Shown here in pieces: positions 48,501 through 54,760 of a stretch of DNA of 64,000 nucleotides. The DNA is from Lucinisca nassula. Lineage: Eukaryota; Mollusca; Bivalvia; Lucinida; Lucinidae. Both the position numbers and the translations under genes were made by a program. Position 1 is the stretch's first letter, and each line of letters starts with the position of its first letter. The notes beneath the pieces were generated by a model. The model saw only the letters and a program-made list of their open reading frames with translations. It did not search any database and was not told where the DNA came from. The stretch is from contig OY757011.1 of assembly GCA_963580285.1 (NCBI GenBank), forward strand, positions 120,396,440-120,460,439, given 5' to 3'.

Positions 48501-51329
48501 AAAAAAAGAGTGTAAATGTTTTTCAGCTTTAAATGTTTGCCCTATTAAACATTTTTTCACCCAGTGATGAGGGGCAAATGATGTAAATATAAAAAATAAG
48601 CTTAATTTTTCTGCTTTTCATGAAAGTATTATCGCAATGGGTCGCTAGCAAAGTTTACATGAACCCCTTCGCTAGCAAAGTTTACATGAACCCCTTGGTC
48701 GCGTGCAAAGTAAATGGGTTCATGTTAACTTTGCTAGCGACCCACTGCGTTCATACTTTCGTGCACAGCAGAAAAATAAATTTCATTTCTTAACTATTTG
48801 CATTTCTTGAGTGAATGTTAGTCAATTAAGACTGAGTGTTACTTTCAGTTGCTGGAAAAGTGTGAGAATCTGAGACTGGTGTCTGATCAGGATCTACACT
48901 GTTTTTAAAGGTACACACAATTACTTAAACCTTAGAACAAATCAAATAAAGCAAAATGAAAAAATGAAAATGCACCTGTCCAAAGCTTTTAAGTGGGGTG
49001 TTCTTTTGTTCACATACATGTATAGGTAAAGGCACTTGACAGTTCTGTAAACAACACACTATAGTTCACATTACGAAAACTCGCCTATACAAATACATTG
49101 CCAACTTTACCGCCGTAAAAAAAACAAGAAATTTTTGGATGAAAAAATGTGACATTTTTCTTATTTCTGCTCAAAATACCGATTGTGGGTACTCGTTAGA
49201 ACCGCCTCATCGAGGCGATTCTAACGAGTACCCGCAATCTATATTTTAGCACAGAAATAAGAACAACAAGATTTACCCCTGCAAACCCCAGTTTTACCAT
49301 ATAAAAGTGGGGTTCAAGGGGATCAAAATTATATAGGCGTGTTTTCGTGATGAGTAGAATCTCAGTTAAGACAGCCTAAAGGACTGCTCTAAAACTGGTC
49401 TCGTAAGCGGGGTGGTCTTACGTATAATACTAAATAGAAAATGGTATGAAATAATAATTGTTATTTTTGTATCCGGTGGAAGCCGCTCTACATAGTGTGT
49501 TGGTCTTAAGTTTGTGTGGTCTTAAAAGATGGTTTATCTACCTACCGTGAGGGGATAGGACAGTGGTCTCAATCTGTCATAGTCTTCTTGCCCAGCGGTA
49601 TCCCACAGATTCAACACAAGGGGTACACCATCAACTTTCACGAATGTGGTGAAGTTGTCGAATCTGAATCGAGAAGTACATTTACATGTATTAAAACAGA
49701 AATGCCCCTGAGCTTAACAACAGAGTTAACGTTGAACCGACGTTTTGCATTCGCGTGCTTTCATTACTAAAATACTGCAAAGTTTTTACGTAACATTACG
49801 TTTACGAACAAAACTATTAGCCATTTAACTTGTTAAAAATGTGTTAAAATGTGTTTTTAGAAGAATGGTAGTGTGTAAGTTTGTGCAGGGGGGTTGAGGA
49901 TGAAAAGCGGTCAAATAAAATGTATTGTAAATTCTAATTATATCATAAGTTAGTGTATCCACTGAATCTATAGCCAATGAGTTTGTTAAAATCCAGCATC
50001 CTGTCCAGCTAAACGCGAATACAGCCTGTAAAATAAACATGGTGAACATGACCATTCTGGCTTTCTCTAAATAGAAATACCATTGCGAAAACACGCCTAA
50101 ACAAATCCATGAAAATAGAATAAAAAAAAGACCTGACACCCTTATATGACAAATGGACCTTTCCTATGTATAGCAATGGAAGAGTCCACTAGTATACAAT
50201 GGGATAATAAACGTTGAGTGCCTTCAAGGCGTTCTGTACCACTACAATCCGTGACATTCCCCGGCTGAAACTTTCACCCACCCATCGGGGCTTGAAGAAA
50301 TAGATGGGCTGCATGATGCTTCCACACAGAGCTGAAACCGACCCACGCACAAGTACTGGTAAACCGCTCAGAGGATCTAAGCCTGCCCAGGCAATGCGGT
50401 GCGAGTCGGACCGTCCATGCTTAAAAACCGTGTTGGTATCATAGGGCGTTAGGGCTTGAGATGTCATTTCATCCCAATGTCGGGTAAAAGTCCCCCAAAA
50501 TTGGAAGCAACGTCTCCAAAATGACCTTTACAGTGTTGACGGGGACGTTAAACCTCAAATCAAACAAACAAAAAGAACCGAAGGCGGGGATTGTGGTCAC
50601 GTAAAATCGATTGACCCATTTCAGACTAGAAACAACTAAACGGGTACCGTGGCAAACAGTGCAGGCCCAGATCAGACGCCGCAGAACGCGGCGTCTGTTC
50701 TGGGCCTACATTGTTTGCAAAAAGTTCAGCCATTTTCCAAATAGAGTTTGAAGAAAACATGATCTGTCATCCCTAAATTTTGAAATGAATTCCTGCTGTA
50801 TGTAACAAAATCCCTGACCGAAGCTACGTCTGAAATAACAACCAACTGAAGATCCTTTGTCTTACATGAGTGTTCATGTATTATTGAATTTATTAAACAA
50901 GTTGAAGGGATAAAACGCGAGACTTTGCCGAGCATTATATCCCTTTTCCTCAACGAGTTTAATAAATTCAATAATGCATAGCACGAGTGCAGTCTTCTAT
51001 TTTTCATATAACATTTAAATCGCATTTTATTCACTATTGTTTTACAAAAATGTCAATATTCCGCCATTAGTATACGGGACGTATCTAACTAATTTGCATA
51101 GTGGATCACCGAATTCATTACATGGCGTTATTACATTCTCAGACACGACGTTATATGATAAATGCGCATTATTCTGCCGAATGGGAGCTTTTAAAACGTG
51201 GGACAGTAACGATGTTAAATGTTTTCTAACGAATGCAAATAAGGAAGATATCTTTGTTAAAAAAAGTTCAGTTTATTGACAGATACCGACGTAGTTTTTT
51301 TTTTATTTTTATCAAATATCCCATCCAAC

Positions 51330-51398
<69 letters not shown>

Positions 51399-54300
51399 CC
51401 TTCGCCCTTCACTAGTCATACGATTACTTCGCTGCTGTAAAAAAAAGCCATATATATACTTACACTGTTGGTACATACTCTTCGGGAAATTTATCCTCAG
51501 CGTAACACTGCAGCATGCACGTTTTACCAACGGCACTAGAAAAGAGTAAAGTGAATCATTGTCATTTCATGTACATGTACTTCATATCCAGTAAAATTCC
51601 TCAGAGCTTATTAAGACAACTTGAAACAGTCCAAAAAAGTTGGTTTCTTATCAGAGGATACTCGGTAAAGAAAACGCAATTAAAAAAAAACAAACAAAAA
51701 AAAAAAAAAAAAAAACATTTAATAGAAGATCTCACATGAGTGCTTATGTATTATTGAATTTATTAAATGAGTTGAGGAAAATGGATAAAATGCGAGGCTT
51801 TGCCGAGCATTTTATCCTTTTTCCTCAACGAATTTAATAAATTCAATAACACATGAGCACGAATGCAAGATTCTATTTATCATATGACAGTTAAAGCGCT
51901 TTTAATTCACGATTGTTTACAAAAATGTCAATATTCCGCCATTAGTAAACGCGACGTCGTTAAGGACGTCGTATATGTAACGTTACTGAGCGTATCTAGC
52001 TAATTTGCATATTTAATTAAGAAATAATCTCCACGTACCGTGTGTTATCGTGATTAACACACGGTGTTGGAGGGCAGACTGCGAAATATTAATTCACGAC
52101 GGCGAAGCCGGAGTGAATTAATATTCGCATCTGCCCGACAACACCGTGTGTTAATCACGATAACACACCGGGTGCGTGGAAATTATTTCGATTCTAACAT
52201 GATGCTTAACTGAAATACAGTAGTAACAAAGCGTTATTTTGGGGACTATTTTGCAGCGGATGTCGACAGAAGGAAATGTTTACATGCAACGTTACGATGA
52301 CGCCAAATTGCACGCACCACGTTGACGACGTGAATTATCGCATATTTGCAAACGCTGACGTTTCCACTGGGTTCAATGGGAAAAACGTTAACGTCATGTT
52401 AGAATCGAAAATATTACATATAGATTATTCATTCTCCTAGTTGAAATATGGGATTTATAAACCGAGGGAGGTAAAACAATCCGATAAAGAAACGAGTGCG
52501 AAGCACGAGTTTCTTTAACGGATTGTTTTACCTCCCGAGGTTTATAAATCCCATATTTCAAATGGGAGAAATGCATAATCTGTATATTACATGCACTTCC
52601 ATAGACTTTAAGGAGAGTTTGGATCTTGAATTTTGGATCTGAATGCCCGTTCAGTTGACTGTTTACAGCTCATGTAAACGGTTCAATCAGCGAAGTGTTA
52701 CAGAATCTGGGTGGAAGAACAACTGGATGGGCGCCATTTTGAAAGCGCTTTCTACAGTTTTGAACAAAAATAGAAGAAACAAAGTGTAGTGGTTCGGTGA
52801 TAAAACAAGTAAAACGGTACATTAAATAAAACAAAACTTACATCCTAATCAATGGTCATATCCATGTTTTCTTTTGTTTCAGCGTTGCATCCGACTCAAA
52901 CGTCACGCATTCTGAACGGCTGTTGATATTTCTTAGACGCCATTACAATGACGTCATGAATAACGTCGCCGTGATTGAAACTTTCCCGCGTTTGAATAGA
53001 ACAATTTCACTGCAAAGCGGTATCTCGTATCTTGTACATAAAGTAGTTCCAGCTGAAGGGATTTATTTCCCCGGCTAAGAGGAAATATTTCTTCTTAGCA
53101 AAAAGGAAAATACCAAGTTTATGTCTGGTAGAAATCATGGTATTTCTCTGTAATGCATGTAATATATGGCGTTATTACACTCTCAGACGCGACGTCATAT
53201 GATAAAAATATGTTTTAAAAGAGTCACAATTTATGCTGGTTTTAATAACAGATTTTTCACTGTAATTCAGTGTAAATTGCTGGTGTAAAGATTGTAAGAC
53301 ATCATTTGTCCTTCAGTCAAGCGACTGTGTGGCGGTCGAAACACATTATGAAAACACGTCTATACAAATACATTGTAACCTTTATCGCCGAAAAAATGAA
53401 AATTTCATGACGAAAAATTTTCATATTTTTCTTATTTCTGCTCAAAATATAGATTGTGGGTATTCGTTAGAACCGCCTCATCGAGGCGGTTCTAACGAGT
53501 ACCCACAATCTATATTTTAGAGCAGAAATAAGAAAAATAAGTTTACCCCTGAAAACCCCAGTTTTTTTCTATATAAAAGTGGGGTTCAAGGGGGTCAAAA
53601 TTATATTGGCGTATTTTCGTGATGAGTGGGGTATATTTTCTAGTGCTTTCACTGCGAAATTCAGGAAATATGATGAGGCCTAATTGGCCGAAACTAGCTA
53701 GTCCGGTCCAGAAAAATCGTGTGCACTTGTTCTGCGGCGTCTTGATCTGGGCCTCCGCTGTTTTCCAATTACCCGTTTTGGTGTTTCCAGTACAAAATGG
53801 GTAAAAGTGATGCACTGCAAATCGTTATCGTTTTGCCTTCTACTTATCATTACGTAAGACTCTGAAAGAGACATTTTTCGGATGATAAATAGTGATATTT
53901 TTGTTTTTCTGCTACAAACACAGATTGTGGATAATTCTTTACGATAAGATACCCGTGCTATATAATGCATTCTTGTGATATTATGCCATTGAGGCGGCTC
54001 GAACGAGTACCCACAACCTATGTGTTGGAGCGGAAATAAGAAAAATAACGTTTACCCCGTAAACCTCAGTTTCTCTTCACAAAATGTGGTAATGGGGGGG
54101 GGGGGGAGGGGTGTTCACGGACTTGCTCACGTTGTGTTAGAACTGCTTCAATGTGGCATTTATTAAATAAGCCCGGACATTACGAAAACACGACTATACT
54201 TTACATTGTAAACTTTACCATCGGAAAAAAATGGAAATTTTAAGATGAAAATTATAATTTTTTCTTACTTCTACTCAAAATATAGATTGTAGGTACTCGT

Positions 54301-54627
54301 TAGAACCGCCTCATCGAGGCGGTTCTAACGAGTACCCACACTCTATATTTTTTAGCAGAAATAAGACAATTAAAGGGTTGACCCCTGTAAACCCGTGTTT
54401 TACTATATAAAAGTGGGGTTCTGGGGTCAAATTATATAGGCGTTTTTAATGATGGAAATCAATACCGTTGTAAACCCCATTTTATATAGGGAAGGTAATG
54501 CATATACATTTTTTCACCTGTTACTTTTTTCTCAAAAAAAAATGTTATTGTTTCTCAAAAATAAATAAAAAGAACATAAAACATACCCATCTCCTACAAT
54601 GACGCATTTAATTTGTTGTATTGGCAT
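38233..54627 (-). CDS. Rac/Cdc42-like Rho GTPase, six exons, 188 aa
   Basis: A membrane-attached GTP switch that controls actin and signalling in this family. The minus-strand exons are 54627-54587, 51535-51464, 49663-49546, 46590-46528, 43407-43288 and 38385-38233 (41+72+118+63+120+153 = 567 bp with the stop). Each junction has GT and AG and phases join without a gap. Visible motifs: P-loop GDGAVGKT, switch I YVPTVFDN, switch [20 protein letters not shown], base-binding GTKTDLRD and [10 protein letters not shown], and a C-terminal CVIV prenylation box after a weakly basic tail (KRGDSHR). Catalytic Gly, Thr and Gln positions are normal, so the switch should hydrolyse GTP. The insert helix after LRDG is about five residues shorter than in Rac (next motif KEVISSAEG). 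All introns are packed with small elements. Rac, Cdc42 and RhoG cannot be told apart safely; a divergent Rac/Cdc42-type paralogue fits best. Confidence 0.92.
38609..38873. mobile_element. Family P element
   Basis: TIRs CATCACGAAAACATGCC and GGTGTGTTTTCGTAATG; central inverted arms ACTCGTTAGAACCGCCTC with an imperfect second arm. Confidence 0.8.
39131..39199. repeat. Long GC-rich hairpin
   Basis: Two arms of about 33 bp (GCGAGCAGCGAAGGTTC outward, CTGCGC inward) meet at a GGAT loop with two mismatches. It stands inside AT-rich DNA. Confidence 0.85.
39245..39600. mobile_element. Family Q element, partial
   Basis: AGGATCATGTATTATTGAAT, CCTCAACGAGATTTA, AACTCAACGTCGTTAAGGAC and GCGACGTCATACGATAAA, in the family order. 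The first foldback arm is missing. Confidence 0.6.
39690..40180. repeat. Scattered Naiad 3' UTR-like fragments
   Basis: 39715-39805 (TTTATGTTTCTTTCCCTTTG, TTAATTGTATCGATTCCTGA) and 40025-40135 (CCGCGGCGGAAGAGGA, AAATCGGTTTAAATCCCCGG) resemble pieces of the Naiad 3' UTR, plus sense. They are short and diverged. Confidence 0.5.
40452..40693. mobile_element. TTAA-flanked TIR element (copy 1)
   Basis: TTAA, then GGGGAATGGGAAC at the left and GTTCTCATTCCCC, then TTAA at the right. The centre has a hairpin (GAATTTGCTCCTCAGGAGCA). TTAA targets are known for piggyBac and Kolobok groups; non-autonomous. Confidence 0.85.
41021..41625. mobile_element. TIR element built from 21-bp palindromic units, 8-bp target duplication
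   Basis: TIRs of about 45 bp (ACGGAACCCGGGAAGGGACA at the left) enclose about 24 copies of a 21-bp unit, itself nearly palindromic (ACAAGATATTATCTTGT with GCGG spacers). ACGATACT flanks both ends (41013-41020 and 41626-41633). An 8-bp duplication fits hAT-type transposases, but the TIR ends are not typical. The 21-bp period keeps several frames open on both strands; these are not genes. Confidence 0.9.
41930..42030 (+). repeat. tRNA-like SINE head
   Basis: CCTCCGTGTGTATTGGTTA (A-box-like) and GCAGGATCAATCCCGGGCTT (B-box-like) at tRNA spacing. The body downstream is unclear and no target duplication was found. Confidence 0.5.
42551..42588. repeat. Poly-C and (CA)n microsatellite
   Basis: An uninterrupted C run followed by CACACA repeats. 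Confidence 0.95.
42635..42915. mobile_element. Family P element, complete
   Basis: TIRs CATTACGAAAACACGCCTAT and AGGCGTGTTTTTGTGATG. Central inverted arms around GAACCACCTCATCAAGGTGG; CCCCAGTTTTACTATATAAA on the right. Confidence 0.85.
43110..43266. mobile_element. Tc1/mariner-type small element
   Basis: TA at both ends, TIRs CTGTAAAATTCC and GGAATTTCACTG, then ATTAAGACCACC in inverted pairs. 157 bp, non-coding, about 20 bp from the splice donor of Rho exon 5. Confidence 0.75.
43288..43407 (-). CDS. Rho GTPase exon 5
   Basis: 120 bp, acceptor GTTTCAG, donor GTTTGT. Encodes [25 protein letters not shown] and the shortened insert region. A mariner-type small element ends only about 20 bp past the donor. 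Confidence 0.92.
43813..44055. mobile_element. TTAA-flanked TIR element (copy 2)
   Basis: Same family as 40452-40693: TTAAGGGGAATGGGAA and TTCCCATTCCCCTTAA, with the central GAATTTGCTCCTCAGGAGCA hairpin. Confidence 0.88.
44405..44577. mobile_element. Family P element, right half
   Basis: Begins in the palindrome (GCGGCGGTTGTAACGAG) and runs through CCCACAATCTATG to GGCGTATTTCCATCAATG. Confidence 0.65.
44600..44873 (+). mobile_element. SINE family A
   Basis: GGGCTGCATGATGCTTCCAC through TTTACAGTGTTGACGGGGAC, then AAATCAAACAAACAAA. The first 25 bp of the family are missing. Confidence 0.8.
45298..45554. mobile_element. Family P element, degraded
   Basis: Retains CACTTTTATATAGTAAT, TTTCTGCTCAAAAAC and GGTGTGGTTTCGTAATG. 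Only one palindrome arm is kept (GAGGCGGTTCTAACAAG). Confidence 0.65.
45590..45755 (-). mobile_element. Single retrozyme-like unit in Rho intron 4
   Basis: Matches the 6597-7296 units from AGTTCCTTTAAGAGCAATGA to GCGAATTTCGAATAGACAGG; the rest of the unit is missing. It contains a complete hammerhead. Confidence 0.75.
45643..45688 (-). ncRNA. Hammerhead ribozyme motif (copy 4, canonical)
   Basis: Minus strand: stem I GGGTCA/TGACCC, CTGATGA, stem II GGCT-TTATT-AGCC, GAAA, CTACGTAG, GTA. No deviation from the core. It is in the sense orientation of the Rho gene, so it would be present in the pre-mRNA. Confidence 0.88.
45825..46115. mobile_element. Family P element
   Basis: Arms GAACCGCCTTAGCAAGGC (imperfect) and TTCTAACGAGTACCCACGA; right end ATAGGCATGTTTTGTC, then TTCGTGATG. 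Confidence 0.75.
46184..46429. mobile_element. TTAA-flanked TIR element (copy 3)
   Basis: TTAAGGGGAATGGGAACACC at the left, CCCATTCCCCTTAA at the right, central hairpin GAATTTGCTCCTCTGGAGCA. Confidence 0.88.
46528..46590 (-). CDS. Rho GTPase exon 4
   Basis: 63 bp, acceptor TTTACAG, donor GTAAAC. Encodes [17 protein letters not shown] and VKQK. Confidence 0.9.
46939..47227. mobile_element. Family P element, diverged
   Basis: AGATTGTGGGTACACGTCAG and GAACCGGTTCTAACGAG form a shortened palindrome; CCCCTGTTTTACTGTATAAA on the right. Confidence 0.7.
47228..47740. other. Intron stretch without recognised content
   Basis: About 500 bp between small elements in Rho intron 3. No gene, RNA or clear repeat was seen. 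Confidence 0.5.
47745..48135. repeat. Dispersed repeat with internal duplication (GGCATAACTGTGCC unit)
   Basis: A unit of about 180 bp (AAGTCGAAAAATGGGCATAA, TTTTGAGGGTTACCTCACCT, ATTACAAAATGTCCAAGTTT) occurs twice in direct order, at about 47797-47970 and 47976-48150. Confidence 0.8.
48170..48790. repeat. Two related foldback elements
   Basis: 48185-48325 and 48590-48785 share TTTCTGCTTTTCATGAAAGT and GTTCATACTT at opposite ends. The inner arms (GGGTCGCTAGCAAAGTTTAC / GTTAACTTTGCTAGCGACCC) pair in the second. A 25-bp piece of the arm is duplicated there. Confidence 0.7.
49079..49352. mobile_element. Family P element, complete
   Basis: TIRs CATTACGAAAACTCGCCTAT and ATAGGCGTGTTTTCGTGATG; palindrome around GAACCGCCTCATCGAGGCG. 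It ends about 195 bp from Rho exon 3. Confidence 0.88.
49546..49663 (-). CDS. Rho GTPase exon 3
   Basis: Acceptor ATTCAG, donor GTAGGT. Encodes [12 protein letters not shown] and [19 protein letters not shown] (switch II). Confidence 0.92.
50270..50573 (+). mobile_element. SINE family A, full length
   Basis: CACCCATCGGGGCTTGAAGA through AATCAAACAAACAAAAAG. The best preserved plus-strand copy. Confidence 0.85.
50651..50722. repeat. Hairpin element (family R)
   Basis: GGCAAACAGTGCAGGCCCAG and CTGGGCCTACATTGTTTGC pair around GACGCCGCAGAACGCGGCGT. Copies at 58383-58470 and 59692-59765; a weak one near 35775. Confidence 0.85.
50865..51160. mobile_element. Family Q element
   Basis: ACATGAGTGTTCATGTATTA, GTTGAAGGGATAAAACGCGA, GGCGTTATTACATTCTCAGA and GACGTTATATGATAAATG. 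Confidence 0.7.
51331..51395. repeat. (GA)n microsatellite
   Basis: About 65 bp of GA dinucleotides with one interruption, about 70 bp from Rho exon 2. Confidence 0.97.
51464..51535 (-). CDS. Rho GTPase exon 2
   Basis: Acceptor TTTTCTAG, donor GTAAGT. Completes the P-loop (AVGKTCM) and reaches switch I (EEYVPT). 72 bp; begins and ends inside codons that match the neighbours. Confidence 0.92.
51735..52020. mobile_element. Family Q element, complete foldback
   Basis: CATGAGTGCTTATGTATTAT and AATAACACATGAGCAC mirror each other. The inner arms GAGGAAAATGGATAAAATGC and GCATTTTATCCTTTTTCCTC enclose a short GC apex; a block with GCGACGTCGTTAAGGACGTC follows. Confidence 0.8.
52021..52192. repeat. 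172-bp foldback hairpin
   Basis: Arms of about 77 bp (CGTGTGTTATCGTGATTAAC outer, ATATTAATTCAC inner) meet at GACGGCGAAGCCGGA, which contains GCGAAGC. It is followed by CGATTCTAACATGA, whose inverse TCATGTTAGAATCG is at 52396-52409. Confidence 0.9.
52415..52590. repeat. Second foldback hairpin
   Basis: GAAATATGGGATTTATAAAC and GTTTATAAATCCCATATTTC, with GGAGGTAAAACAATCCG and CGGATTGTTTTACCTCC inside, meet at GAGTGCGAAGCACGAG, again with GCGAAGC at the apex. Confidence 0.9.
52591..53340. other. Intron 1 stretch without a gene
   Basis: Contains TGACGTCATGAATAACGTCG near 52950 (a CRE-like palindrome) and a family Q tail near 53160-53210. No frame or RNA is supported. Confidence 0.5.
53344..53624. 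mobile_element. Family P element, complete with perfect palindrome
   Basis: TIRs CATTATGAAAACACGTCTAT and TTGGCGTATTTTCGTGATG. Central arms run from TATAGATTGTGGGTATTCGT to ACGAGTACCCACAATCTATA around GCCTCATCGAGGC. Confidence 0.9.
53990..54140. mobile_element. Family P element, right half, diverged
   Basis: TTGAGGCGGCTCGAACGAGT, ACCCACAACCTATGTG and GTGTTCACGGACTTGCTCAC, with an inserted G run at about 54094-54109. Confidence 0.65.
54178..54454. mobile_element. Family P element, complete
   Basis: TIRs CATTACGAAAACACGACTAT and ATAGGCGTTTTTAATGATG; palindrome around GCCTCATCGAGGC. It ends about 130 bp from Rho exon 1. Confidence 0.88.
54587..54627 (-). CDS. Rho GTPase exon 1
   Basis: ATG to GATGG, encoding [14 protein letters not shown] (last codon split), with donor GTATGT. 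No upstream coding. The 5' UTR and promoter must lie within or beyond the non-LTR element that starts within about 130 bp. Confidence 0.9.
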
Positions 54628-54760
54628 TGTCTCGCTATGCCCGAAGTGCGAGTTTTTTAATTTTTCCGACTCGTTCTTCAGCGAACCTATAGAACTGGAA
54701 GAAAGAAATAAATTTGAACCTCTGTCAAAGGAGAAAGGAGTTAAATCTCCGACTACTGAC

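Noticed and set aside
51233..51536. Frames rich in Arg-Glu or Ser-Leu next to Rho exon 2
   Set aside because: They are translations of the (GA)n microsatellite.
54599..54760. Extension of the non-LTR frame upstream to ATG 54599
   Set aside because: The first codons are antisense to Rho exon 1, so this start cannot be the element's own.
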